From: a virus
Direction: 5' to 3' (one strand)
Length of the DNA stretch: 64,000 bases
IMG/VR virus record: IMGVR_UViG_3300032293_001631
Location: 31,477-95,476 of that record
Part shown: one piece after another, positions 38,580 to 46,720 of the stretch
How the letters are laid out: each line of letters begins with the position of its first letter
Position numbering within the stretch: position 1 is the stretch's first letter
The notes under the pieces: model-generated
Seen by the model: the letters and a program-made list of their open reading frames with translations, nothing else
What the model was told of the DNA's origin: nothing
Database searches by the model: none
Made by a program: the position numbers and the translations under genes

Positions 38580-39380
38580 ATGAAAAAATTTTCTTCCGTA
38601 GTAGAAAAAAAGAAACAAGAACTAAATGAAGCGAAACTAGTAAGTGAAAGAAACCTCTATCTAGAATTTGCTAAGAAATATCACAAAAAGCATGGTGTTT
38701 CTGGACCTTTCGATAAAAAATTCCAAGGGGATAAGAAAAAGCAAGAGGCTTATATGGAAGAGCTTGCTAAAGCTTGGGATCAGCACAAGAAAGATAAAGG
38801 AATTAAAAATAAGCCAGCTAACCATAAGTTCGATTTTGCAAAAAAGAGAATGAACGAATCTAAAGCATTAGATATGGCAAGATCTATGGTTGGTGACGGC
38901 GGAGATCCTAATTATCATTTTGTAACTATGTGTGACGACTTTTATTTTGAAAAGGGAGAAGACATGATTAGATACAGCAAAGATATGATGGCATCTCCAA
39001 TAAAAATAAAAACTACTCCGGACTTAGGAGCATACACATTCGGACCATTTGCTAACTTAGAGGAATCTAAAAATTTTGCTGCAAGTATTGAGTTGGATGA
39101 GATAAATGGACCTAGAATGGTTATGATCGAGGACAGAAAAACGGGAGAGGTATATTCCAAGTATCTAACTTGTAAAATGCAACCAGTTTGGAATGAAATC
39201 GAGGAGGAAGAAGAAATTGAAGAGGAAGAAGAGTACGAAGATCCTAATGCTGAGTACACCTACAAAGACGAAGAAGAGGATGACGCTTCGGAAGTAGAGG
39301 ACGAAGATGAAGACGAGGATGAGGATGAAGACGAGGAATATACTGCTACTATCCACCAAGAGGAGGACGAAGAAGAATAA
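38580..39380 (+). CDS. Tagged protein with long acidic tail, possible prohead-core/internal protein
   Basis: The 266-residue protein begins MKKFSSVVEKKKQELNEAKL, with V-V-E and L-N-E as possible head-protease sites. Residues 20-95 are lysine-rich and helical, a central domain follows (about 95-210, including HFVTMCDDFYFEKGEDM). Residues about 212-266 are almost entirely Glu/Asp (EIEEEEEIEEEEEYED to EEDEEE). Strongly acidic segments occur in T4 prohead core and internal proteins such as gp67/gp68. They also occur in DNA-mimic or chaperone-like proteins, so the role is uncertain. It lies directly between other accessory genes. Confidence 0.55.
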   Translation: MKKFSSVVEKKKQELNEAKLVSERNLYLEFAKKYHKKHGVSGPFDKKFQGDKKKQEAYMEELAKAWDQHKKDKGIKNKPANHKFDFAKKRMNESKALDMARSMVGDGGDPNYHFVTMCDDFYFEKGEDMIRYSKDMMASPIKIKTTPDLGAYTFGPFANLEESKNFAASIELDEINGPRMVMIEDRKTGEVYSKYLTCKMQPVWNEIEEEEEIEEEEEYEDPNAEYTYKDEEEDDASEVEDEDEDEDEDEDEEYTATIHQEEDEEE

Positions 39381-39385
39381 AATAT

Positions 39386-39829
39386 ATGTTTAATTCCGGT
39401 GGAAAACAAGCTCTATATCCCGTATTACAACACTATACAGGATTTAAGATATCCTCCATTTTTTTAGATGGGGAATATCTTTCCTTTGTTACTTTCTTGG
39501 GTGAAAGAGGAATTTTGAACGAGGATCCATCGGGGGATTGGAATATAAAAATCGAGGACAAAATAGTATACAGAATTGAGAAAGATATCTTTAATGTATT
39601 AGTAAATCCCGATAAAAGAAATACCCTGGAAGACTACATAGAAATATTAAATAGACTTTGTAGGAAACCAAATGTGAGCCATAGGTCTAAAATACTCTTG
39701 AGTAATATAATTAAATTCTTGGAAGAGTTTATATTAAATTCTGATTTTGTACCACAAAAGAAAATAAGAATTGGTTCTTTCGAGATTTTTAATATACATG
39801 GTAGAAAAATTATTAATAGCTTAAACTAA
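39386..39829 (+). CDS. Unknown 147-residue protein
   Basis: A soluble alpha/beta protein with FKISSIFLDGEYLSFVTFLG near the start and a helical, basic C-terminal half (RKPNVSHRSKILLSNIIKFLEEF). No motif, membrane span or N-terminal tag is recognised. Its TAA overlaps the next ATG by one base, so it is probably co-translated with the ligase-like/nucleotidyltransferase fusion. Confidence 0.55.
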   Translation: MFNSGGKQALYPVLQHYTGFKISSIFLDGEYLSFVTFLGERGILNEDPSGDWNIKIEDKIVYRIEKDIFNVLVNPDKRNTLEDYIEILNRLCRKPNVSHRSKILLSNIIKFLEEFILNSDFVPQKKIRIGSFEIFNIHGRKIINSLN

Positions 39830-41847
39830 TGTCTGGAATAAAATATTTATCGGATATCTACGAAAAGAAAGGTAAATCATTCATTGAAAATCTTTTCAAT
39901 AAAACTGTAATAGTAACCGAAAATCTTGACGGATCTTCATTTTCTTTTGAAAAGGATTTTACCGGTGATAACATATCATTCTATAAGAAGGATCAGGAAA
40001 ATCCTATAACTAGAGTAGATAGGATATTAATGAAGTATTATGAGAAGCCTATAAATTATATAGAATCTCTTCCAGATGAAGTTAAGGCAGAAATACCTAA
40101 GGGATGGAGATTTGGTATGGTTTATTTTCCATCTACTAAGCCAGTTAGAATAGAGTATGACAGAATACCAAAGAATCATTTAATATTGACACATATCGTT
40201 GTTAGAGACGAGTTCGGTGATGTTATTAAGACAATACAAGACAAGGAAGAATTAGATCAGTGGGCACAAAAATTTGAGGTAGAGGGATGTCCAGTAATAT
40301 TCCAAGGAAAACTAAATAGGGATCAGAAGATATCAATAATGGAGTTCCTATCTACGCCTTTAATGGATTTAAAGAGTAGATTTAAAACAGAGAGCTTCAC
40401 TAAACATCTACTATCACTATTAAATAAAGACCTAGAAAGTACAACCCTTGGCAAGGATCTTGTATCCCCTGTTGATTCTATTGTTTTTAGATTCGAAGAT
40501 GAGGATGGTAAAGAAGAGAGCGTCCTCGCTAAAATGGTGGATCCTATATTCTATGAAATAAACAGGGAAAGAAAAGTAACTAAAACTTCTTATTTCCCAA
40601 GTGATGTTTATTCGTTGTGTCTTATAGATGTAATGAATTTCATTCTTGAAAAAGGTGTAGAAAACTTCAATGCAGAAGGTAATGATCCTGAAGAGAGATA
40701 CATTTCTTTTGTTTTTGATGTATTTGTTAATTTCATAAATGAAGAGGGAGAAAAATACATTGGAGCGGATTTTCAAAAGCCAGAGTATTTAAAATCAGAA
40801 GGATTCGATCTTAATAAGGAATTAATCAATAACGAGCAGATTATAGAAATGCTGGAAGATGATGAAGCATATGTTGATATACTTCAGATGATATTGAATT
40901 CTTTTAGAAAACTTAAAAGAAAGCCTCATGGATTTTTTACTGAGGGATTAATTCAGCAATTTAATATGTTAGTTGAGGAAATAGCTGACTATATAAACGC
41001 AAAGAGAAAAAATCTAGTGGAAGAATCTGTCGGAGTTCCTTCTTTTGTTTGGTTTAAGAAAGTTGGTGGAAGATTTAATCCCGTGATTAACGAGGAAGAA
41101 GAAATAGATGATTCTGAATTGGATGAAATATTAGAGGCATCTGATAGCACCTATGATATTTTAAATGAATCTGAATCCCCATCCGAATTAAAAGAGGAAG
41201 AAAAAGAGGAGAAGAAGGAGAACACATCTGAATTTTTCTCATTTAAAGATTTTAAAAAGGTAGTATCTACACATAAAGAAAAAAGAAAAATAAAGATCCT
41301 TAACGAGAACAACCAAAAAGTAAACTTAATTATTGGTAAGTTTCAACCATTTAATAATGGACACTTTAAAATGTGTTCCAGATTAAAGAAAGAAAACAAT
41401 TTACCCGTATTCCTTTGTGTTGTTCACCCTGGTGGTGAACCAAGTCAGAAATACCCCTTTACTGAAGATGTGATAAGAAAATCTATCGGGTCTTTAACGT
41501 CTGAAAATAATAAGCTTTTTGCAGGATATGACATCATACAGTCTGATCTTTTAGAAGATGCTTTAAATTGCGTCGTAAAGCACGCTAATCCTGTTTCTGT
41601 TTGTATAGGAGAAAGAGATTTCCAGAATATGGTTCTACAAAGAGAATGGGTTAGAGATAAGTACGATTTAGAGGGAGGAGATATTGAGATATTTAAAACA
41701 CCTCAATGGGCAGACAATAAAGAGATAAGAAATTATGTAATGAATGGGGATTTTCAACAATTTAAAAACCGAGTCCCTAAATCTATAGCAGTTCTATTTA
41801 ATGAGTTTGTCAGATGTATGAAAGAGTCTGATGAGGAGGATATATAG
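39829..41847 (+). CDS. Fusion: polynucleotide-ligase-like domain plus NMN/cytidylyltransferase-like domain
   Basis: The 672-residue protein joins two nucleotidyltransferase folds. Residues about 20-240 resemble RNA/DNA ligases: motif I as TENLDGSSFSF, a mid-domain RIEYDRIPKNHLILTHI strand pair, and motif V as SVLAKMVDP. The nucleophilic lysine of K-x-D-G is replaced by Asn32. Residues about 250-420 are helical, followed by an acidic linker. Residues about 495-672 resemble NadM/cytidylyltransferases: GKFQPFNNGH (505-512, Asn509 in place of the first H/T of H/T-x-G-H) and a degenerate ADNKEIR near the C-terminus. Both active sites are therefore altered. The linker holds FFSFKDF and ILNEN, reminiscent of the N-terminal tag. 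NAD+ metabolism or a structural/sensor role is possible. Confidence 0.65.
   Translation: MSGIKYLSDIYEKKGKSFIENLFNKTVIVTENLDGSSFSFEKDFTGDNISFYKKDQENPITRVDRILMKYYEKPINYIESLPDEVKAEIPKGWRFGMVYFPSTKPVRIEYDRIPKNHLILTHIVVRDEFGDVIKTIQDKEELDQWAQKFEVEGCPVIFQGKLNRDQKISIMEFLSTPLMDLKSRFKTESFTKHLLSLLNKDLESTTLGKDLVSPVDSIVFRFEDEDGKEESVLAKMVDPIFYEINRERKVTKTSYFPSDVYSLCLIDVMNFILEKGVENFNAEGNDPEERYISFVFDVFVNFINEEGEKYIGADFQKPEYLKSEGFDLNKELINNEQIIEMLEDDEAYVDILQMILNSFRKLKRKPHGFFTEGLIQQFNMLVEEIADYINAKRKNLVEESVGVPSFVWFKKVGGRFNPVINEEEEIDDSELDEILEASDSTYDILNESESPSELKEEEKEEKKENTSEFFSFKDFKKVVSTHKEKRKIKILNENNQKVNLIIGKFQPFNNGHFKMCSRLKKENNLPVFLCVVHPGGEPSQKYPFTEDVIRKSIGSLTSENNKLFAGYDIIQSDLLEDALNCVVKHANPVSVCIGERDFQNMVLQREWVRDKYDLEGGDIEIFKTPQWADNKEIRNYVMNGDFQQFKNRVPKSIAVLFNEFVRCMKESDEEDI
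41839..41846 (+). promoter_or_regulatory. GATATATA late-promoter-like box before the metallopeptidase
   Basis: Exact GATATATA, 18 bases before the ATG at 41865, overlapping the last codons of the preceding gene. Confidence 0.45.
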
Positions 41848-41864
41848 ATTAATTAAATAGTATA

Positions 41865-42722
41865 ATGAAAAGAATATTATCTTTTAGTGACTTCGGTCTT
41901 TTTGAATATCACGGATTTACTTCTTCAAATATAGGTCTATTAAACGAAGCAGTTTACCTAGATCAGTTAAACAAAAGACCACATAATGAGGATGCTCTCA
42001 AAAAAATGAGATCATGTATATTTATGTTGAATGGTACTTATCCTTTCTTTTCTGGGCTACTTTCTAAATTATTGATAAGAGAAAACAAAAGACTTCCTTA
42101 TAGAACAATGGCAACTGACGGCGTTAGTATCCACTACGATCCGGACTATGTTTTATCTAAAAGCGATGACGAAATAATATGGGTAATTGCACATGAGGTT
42201 TTACACAATTCTTTATTCCATTTCTTAAGATGCCCTAAGGATAATGATAAGGCATTAATTTGGAACTTTGCTACAGATTATGCACTTAACCAGCTTTTAA
42301 CCCCTGTTGATGAATCTAGCGGTAAACCTAAACCTGCAGCAAAAGGAGGTATAGGAAAAATGCCAGAGGGATCTTTATATCCAGGATGTGGCGTGGTTCC
42401 TTATGATACAGAATTTGTTAACAGAACAGCGGAATGGATATTCGATAAATTAATTGCAAACGGTTTTAATCCAAATAGAAAAAAAGAGGATGGAACTAAA
42501 ACTCCTCCTCCACCTCCTCCACCTCCGATACCACCTAAAGTTGGCGATATTATATTTGATCCTAATAATGATTCATATGGAATAATTAAATCCATTGATG
42601 AAGCAAATGGGGAGGTCGATTATACGCCTATTCCTAAAAGCAAGGTTCCTGAATATATGAAAAGATTAAGGGCTGGAGAAAATGTTTTAGACGACGATGT
42701 CGAGAAGGAACTAGATTTTTAG
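41865..42722 (+). CDS. Tagged metallopeptidase-like protein, DUF2201/COG3864 N-terminal half
   Basis: The 285-residue protein begins MKRILSFSDFGLFEYHGF (tag with L-F-E site). Its core has a zincin motif H110-E-V-L-H114-N followed by WNFATDYALN (Asp138 as likely third ligand), the hallmark of the metallopeptidase domain usually fused to a VWA domain in COG3864. A run of eight prolines (residues about 211-220) separates the core from a small C-terminal SH3-like region (GDIIFDPNNDSYGIIKSI). The VWA half is encoded by the next gene in another frame, and a MoxR-type ATPase follows, so the three probably act together. The substrate is unknown. Confidence 0.78.
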   Translation: MKRILSFSDFGLFEYHGFTSSNIGLLNEAVYLDQLNKRPHNEDALKKMRSCIFMLNGTYPFFSGLLSKLLIRENKRLPYRTMATDGVSIHYDPDYVLSKSDDEIIWVIAHEVLHNSLFHFLRCPKDNDKALIWNFATDYALNQLLTPVDESSGKPKPAAKGGIGKMPEGSLYPGCGVVPYDTEFVNRTAEWIFDKLIANGFNPNRKKEDGTKTPPPPPPPPIPPKVGDIIFDPNNDSYGIIKSIDEANGEVDYTPIPKSKVPEYMKRLRAGENVLDDDVEKELDF

Positions 42723-42744
42723 AAAAAATTAATATTAAAACAGA

Positions 42745-43713
42745 ATGAAAGCTAGAATAACAGATATTAGAATACAGCAGCCAAAAGAGGAAGGCCAGGG
42801 TGGAAGCGGAAGCGGAAGCGGAGGTGGAGGTGGAATCCCTGAAAATGTTGACCAATGGGTTCCTGAAGACGATATTCCAGAAAGAAGCGACGATGGTACA
42901 ATAGTTGGGGACGATTTTGATATAGAAGGTCCTATAGGGCCACAGTCTGAAAATCCAGGCGCAGTAATGAGAGCGGGAGAGCTTGGCGATCTTGGAGGAA
43001 GACATGGTCTGGATGGAGAAGCTCTTGCTAAAGAATGGGAAGATAAAACAAGAATAGCTAGAAGTACCCCGGGAAAACTTCCTGCTTCTTTAAAGAGAGC
43101 ATTAGATAAACTAAATAGACCTGCAATAGATTGGAAGTCTGAATTAGCTAAGTTTATAGACGAGGCAATATCAAAATCTAAATATACACTACCCGCTAGA
43201 AGATTCCTAGGAACTGGAAAAGCTCAGTATGGGTATAAAAGATATAAAGAGGAATTTGAAAACATAGTTATTGCTATAGATACTTCTGGATCGATAAGCA
43301 AAGAAATGATTGAGCAATTCTTAGGAGAAGTTCGAGGAATAACTCAGGCTTACAACCCTCGAAAAACTGTTATATTATATTGTGACACCCAAGTTTATGC
43401 ACCAGATATATTAGAGCCTGGGGATTCACCAGATTACTCTAAAATAGCTGGAGGTGGAGGAACTAATTTTTGGCCTCCTTTTAAATGGGTACAACAGGAG
43501 CTAATAGATAAAGGTGAGAAACCTACTGTATTCATTTACTTTACTGACGGATTTGCAACTTTCCCTAGTGTGAATGATTATGACATATCAACTTATGATA
43601 ATAGATGTATATGGGTTTTCCTTTCGTTCAATGACGAGCCTTTTGGGACACCACAGCCTTTTGGAGAAAGAATAGATATTATACTTGCCAACAAGGAAGT
43701 AAAAAGAATATAA
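42745..43713 (+). CDS. VWA-domain protein, COG3864 C-terminal half
   Basis: The 322-residue protein has a Gly/Ser-rich N-terminal linker (about residues 19-32), an acidic stretch, then a VWA domain with a complete MIDAS: D179-T-S-G-S183, T240 in GGGGTNFWPPF and D268 in YFTDGFATFP. MIDAS domains bind a divalent metal and a partner's acidic ligand, and VWA proteins of this type partner with MoxR ATPases. It lacks the N-terminal tag carried by both neighbours. It begins 22 bases after the metallopeptidase stop in a different frame, so this is a clean two-gene split of a normally single polypeptide. Confidence 0.85.
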   Translation: MKARITDIRIQQPKEEGQGGSGSGSGGGGGIPENVDQWVPEDDIPERSDDGTIVGDDFDIEGPIGPQSENPGAVMRAGELGDLGGRHGLDGEALAKEWEDKTRIARSTPGKLPASLKRALDKLNRPAIDWKSELAKFIDEAISKSKYTLPARRFLGTGKAQYGYKRYKEEFENIVIAIDTSGSISKEMIEQFLGEVRGITQAYNPRKTVILYCDTQVYAPDILEPGDSPDYSKIAGGGGTNFWPPFKWVQQELIDKGEKPTVFIYFTDGFATFPSVNDYDISTYDNRCIWVFLSFNDEPFGTPQPFGERIDIILANKEVKRI

Positions 43714-43718
43714 AAATA

Positions 43719-43726
43719 GATATATA
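43719..43726 (+). promoter_or_regulatory. GATATATA late-promoter-like box before the MoxR gene
   Basis: Exact GATATATA, 15 bases before the ATG at 43742 in a 28-base intergenic gap. Confidence 0.5.
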
Positions 43727-43741
43727 AAATAAAAACTCGAA

Positions 43742-45346
43742 ATGGGGAAAAGAATTTATAACTTTAATCAATTTGTCAATGAATCTTATGTAAATGAAGG
43801 CTTCTTCTCTGATTTAGGAAGAAAGGTTTCTGCATGGGCTAAGAATCTATACAATGCGGTTAAATCCGGATTAATTAGTATTATATCATCAGGTCCTAAA
43901 CAAGGAACACCTAGGGTATCTCTTTTTGATGATTCTAAAAGCGAATCTATCCTAAATCAAGTTAACAATTTCTATAGAGGCACTGAATATTATAGAATGA
44001 ACAATCTTCAAATGCCTGAAACATTAGAAGAAAGTTATCTTGCAGAAGACGCAGTCCCTTTAGAATATCCAATTGCAGACGATGTCCCTAACTACTCCGA
44101 ACAAGAGATCAAGGATAACATCAAAAGAAATATGAGAGACATATTTAGAGTTGCTGATGAAATGGATGCTGCAAAAGAATCTGGAGCTTCTGAAGACAAG
44201 GTGGATGATATCTATAGGGGAATATTAGACGTTAAACCTATCTTTATATACGGAGCACCTGGTATCGGTAAAACACAGATCGTTGCTCAAGTATGTGATG
44301 AATTAGGTAAAGAGTTATACGGACATAAACTTTCTCTAGTTAATGTTGATGGAGAAAATGCTGAACCGGTTGACTTTGCTGGTGTACCTAGTGTAGTTGA
44401 TTTGGAAGCTCCTTCTAGCAAAAACCCACTAGGGAGGGGCGTTACCAGATCTAATATTAATGCTGATATCCTTCCTTATGACAATGGTAGAAATGGTAAA
44501 GGCGGTATCATCTTTATCGATGAGTTAAACCGAATGCCAGAAGAGGTTATTAAAATATTTATGAAGCTTGCTCAATCAAGAAGAGTTGGTAACAATTATA
44601 AAATTCCTTCTAGATGGTACATCGTTGCAGCAGGTAACAGAAAAGAGGATGATCCTAGAGGAGGTATTAGAGAGCTTGGTACTGCTCTTAGAGACAGATT
44701 CGAGGCAGTTAACTTTGTTCCAACTGTAGAAGGATTTAGAAAATACGTAGAAGGAAGCAGATATAAAGATGTGGTTCTTCCTGAACTATTAGATTTCCTT
44801 GAATTCCAAAGTGAATTCTTCCACAATTTAGATCCAGATTTAAGGAAAACTAAATATCCAACTCCTAGAGCATGGGTAGATGCTTCAAACTCATTAAAAA
44901 GAGCAGTAAGAGAATTAGAGAGTAAGGGAATTACTACGGTACCTGAATCTTTAATCAGAAGAGAGTTTTCTAAAAACGTTGGTAACGATGCAACAGCAGC
45001 ATTCTTAGTATTCTATAACGTTGCTAAGGAAGTACCAGTAAAAGAATTAGATTTAGTTTACACTGATCCTGAAAGAGCTCCTAAAGCAAAACCAGGAAGA
45101 CCAGATTACAATTATGCTCTAGCAGCTGCTATAATTAGAAAGAGTCTTAAAATGAAACTTACATCTAAAGAAGTTTGCAACTTTATGAAATGGTTATCTA
45201 CAAACGTGGAACCAGAAGAGGGAGGAGCTTTCTTATCTTACTTTGTCAACAGCAATATGTACATTACTAAAGACCAAGATTCTGTTGCATGTGTAGGTCC
45301 TTTAGCTGCTAAATGGAAAGAGGATTTGCCTGGTATTAATATCTAA
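43742..45346 (+). CDS. Tagged MoxR-type AAA+ ATPase
   Basis: The 534-residue protein begins MGKRIYNFNQFVNESYVNEG (tag with V-N-E sites), then an amphipathic segment and a 100-residue leader. Its AAA+ core has Walker A GAPGIGKT (171-178), VDGENAEPVDFAGVP, Walker B IIFIDELNRMP (D260-E261), sensor-1 IVAAGNRKEDDPRGG and an arginine-finger ALRDRFE. MoxR ATPases remodel proteins with VWA partners. The metallopeptidase and VWA genes lie directly upstream, giving a complete three-part module. The long N-terminal extension before the AAA+ core is unusual and could include a packaging signal. Confidence 0.9.
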   Translation: MGKRIYNFNQFVNESYVNEGFFSDLGRKVSAWAKNLYNAVKSGLISIISSGPKQGTPRVSLFDDSKSESILNQVNNFYRGTEYYRMNNLQMPETLEESYLAEDAVPLEYPIADDVPNYSEQEIKDNIKRNMRDIFRVADEMDAAKESGASEDKVDDIYRGILDVKPIFIYGAPGIGKTQIVAQVCDELGKELYGHKLSLVNVDGENAEPVDFAGVPSVVDLEAPSSKNPLGRGVTRSNINADILPYDNGRNGKGGIIFIDELNRMPEEVIKIFMKLAQSRRVGNNYKIPSRWYIVAAGNRKEDDPRGGIRELGTALRDRFEAVNFVPTVEGFRKYVEGSRYKDVVLPELLDFLEFQSEFFHNLDPDLRKTKYPTPRAWVDASNSLKRAVRELESKGITTVPESLIRREFSKNVGNDATAAFLVFYNVAKEVPVKELDLVYTDPERAPKAKPGRPDYNYALAAAIIRKSLKMKLTSKEVCNFMKWLSTNVEPEEGGAFLSYFVNSNMYITKDQDSVACVGPLAAKWKEDLPGINI

Positions 45347-45349
45347 TTA

Positions 45350-45622
45350 ATGAAAAAATACAGCGAAATAAAGGAAGGTCATATGTACAAGTATGACCTT
45401 TCTAATAGCAAGAAGCTTTTAGAAGAGGCTATTGAAAAGATAAATGCTGTTAGGGAAGAATTTGCAAAGATGGACGATGTTGATCTAGGCGAGTTAGAAG
45501 AGGGATGGAATCTTATAGATAAATACTATGGAAACGTGGTAAGAGGAGAAATATTTAAAAGAAAAAACAAGAGGTATATTCCTAACACTTCTGCTGTTTT
45601 TCCTAGAAAAGGAGACAATTGA
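45350..45622 (+). CDS. Small unknown protein after MoxR
   Basis: A 90-residue charged helical protein (LLEEAIEKINAVREEFAKM) with a basic C-terminus (FKRKNKRYIPNT). It starts 3 bases after the MoxR stop and its TGA abuts the next gene, so it belongs to the same transcript. The start MKKYSEIKEG loosely resembles the packaging-tag pattern (I-K-E), but the aromatic spacing is off. No domain is recognised. Confidence 0.6.
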   Translation: MKKYSEIKEGHMYKYDLSNSKKLLEEAIEKINAVREEFAKMDDVDLGELEEGWNLIDKYYGNVVRGEIFKRKNKRYIPNTSAVFPRKGDN

Positions 45623-45627
45623 AAATT

Positions 45628-46164
45628 ATGAAACATATTAAACTATTTGAACAGTTCTTATTCGAAGAAGATGGATTTGGAAGAGATTTTTTCTTCAAAA
45701 AGAAGGAAGGTAAAGTTTCCAAGTACTTTTTTAAGATAGAGGGCGAAGAAGAAACTCATGGCTTTATAGTAAATATAGGCAAGCTATCTAGAGAAATCTC
45801 TATAGATGAAGCAGAGAATAGTTACTGTGTTATTTCAGTTGAACCTATAAAAGAGTCTGTTATGGACGACTATTTAGTTAGAGACACTGATTATAAATCC
45901 AGAGAAGATGACGAATTCCCATTGAGTAAATCTGAGTTCATGAGATTCTATAAAATAATGGGAGAGTGTATCAAAGATTATTTACAGAGCAATCCTAAAG
46001 TTTCTAAGATCTATGATGAGATTCCTCTTAATTTAGAGATCGATATGGATGAGTATAAGGATCGAACAGAATCTCTAATGGATCAATGGAGCTACGATAG
46101 ATGGAGCGTACAAGACGGATCATCTGAAAGAACGTTACTTTATAGTAGAAGAGATCATGAATAA
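45628..46164 (+). CDS. Unknown protein with capsid-targeting-like N-terminus
   Basis: The 178-residue protein begins MKHIKLFEQFLFEEDGF, the tag pattern with two L-F-E sites. An in-frame TTG at 45619 overlaps the previous stop (TTGA) and sits behind a GGAG, so a three-residue longer form is possible. ATG is preferred because it gives a tag of the same length as the others. The body is alpha/beta with many acidic residues (GEEETHGFIVNIG, DEYKDRTESLMDQWSYD) and no recognised motif. The 3' end overlaps the next tagged gene by 8 bases. Confidence 0.6.
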   Translation: MKHIKLFEQFLFEEDGFGRDFFFKKKEGKVSKYFFKIEGEEETHGFIVNIGKLSREISIDEAENSYCVISVEPIKESVMDDYLVRDTDYKSREDDEFPLSKSEFMRFYKIMGECIKDYLQSNPKVSKIYDEIPLNLEIDMDEYKDRTESLMDQWSYDRWSVQDGSSERTLLYSRRDHE

Positions 46165-46468
46165 TAAGATTCTTTCATACGAAGAATTTGTAAACGAATC
46201 AAGAATTCCTATTGCATGGGCTAAGCCTTCGCAAACAACAATAAAGGTTCTCTCATTTATAGGCGAGAATGAAAAAGTTACAAAGAGAGAACTAATCGAA
46301 TTCCTAGATAGTATACCAGAGGATGCCTCAGGAAAAAAACCAAGCATGAATTGGGTGAGAGGACAAAAGAAATACATAAAATATAAGGTAGAGGAAGAAG
46401 AAGCCAACTATTTTTCACTAACCACACTAGGAAAAAGAATACTAAAATCAGCTAAAGTTAACGAATAA
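46157..46468 (+). CDS. Small tagged protein, winged-helix-like body
   Basis: The 103-residue protein begins MNNKILSYEEFVNESRIP, a very clear tag (F-V-N-E-S identical to the MoxR protein). The body has an LSFIGENEKVTKRELIEFLDSI helix-turn-helix-like element, WVRGQKKYIKY, and a two-strand wing (YFSLTTLGKRIL), so a DNA-binding winged helix is plausible. Overlap of 8 bases with the preceding gene suggests coupling. Packaged DNA-binding protein is an inference. Confidence 0.6.
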   Translation: MNNKILSYEEFVNESRIPIAWAKPSQTTIKVLSFIGENEKVTKRELIEFLDSIPEDASGKKPSMNWVRGQKKYIKYKVEEEEANYFSLTTLGKRILKSAKVNE

Positions 46469-46535
46469 CCTATCTAAACGGGGTTAAAATGAAACATTTC
46501 TATACATTTGCTGTATAACTATAAAATATTTAACA

Positions 46536-46715
46536 ATGGAAACTTACGAAAAAATCAAAGAATTGGTAGCAAACATGGAAAAAGATATGGATGCTTTCTA
46601 CGCTAAAGGAAACAAATCTGCAGGAACTAGAGTTCGTACAGCTTGTCAAGAGCTTAAGAAATTAGCTCAAGACCTAAGAGTAAATGTACAAGAAACTAAA
46701 AACACTAAAGCTTAA
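46536..46715 (+). CDS. Hc1/histone-H1-like DNA-binding protein
   Basis: A 59-residue frame, ATG 46536 to TAA 46715. It reads METYEKIKELVANMEKDMDAFY, then AKGNKSAGTRVRTACQEL and KKLAQDLRVNVQETKN. This matches the Bacteroidota histone H1-like Hc1 family (short helix, K-G-N-K-A-A-G-T-R-V-R core, L-K-x-L-A-Q-x-I/L-R, V-Q-E-x-K-N end). Host members compact DNA; a phage copy could organise injected or replicating DNA or displace host proteins. The family is typical of Bacteroidota, so it is also host evidence. It is followed 5 bases later by the next gene. Confidence 0.85.
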   Translation: METYEKIKELVANMEKDMDAFYAKGNKSAGTRVRTACQELKKLAQDLRVNVQETKNTKA

Positions 46716-46720
46716 TCTTT

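Noticed and set aside
39165-39359. Reverse-strand frame rich in F/V/L opposite the acidic tail
   Set aside because: It is the mirror of the Glu/Asp-codon repeat (GAA/GAC read backwards as TTC/GTC) and has no independent support.
41865-43713. Programmed frameshift joining the metallopeptidase and VWA genes into one COG3864 protein
   Set aside because: The peptidase ends in a plain TAG with 22 bases before the VWA ATG; no slippery heptamer is seen at the junction, so two separate proteins are more likely.
46469-46535. Short frame ATGAAACATTTC... before the Hc1-like gene
   Set aside because: Only nine codons before a stop; treated as untranslated leader.
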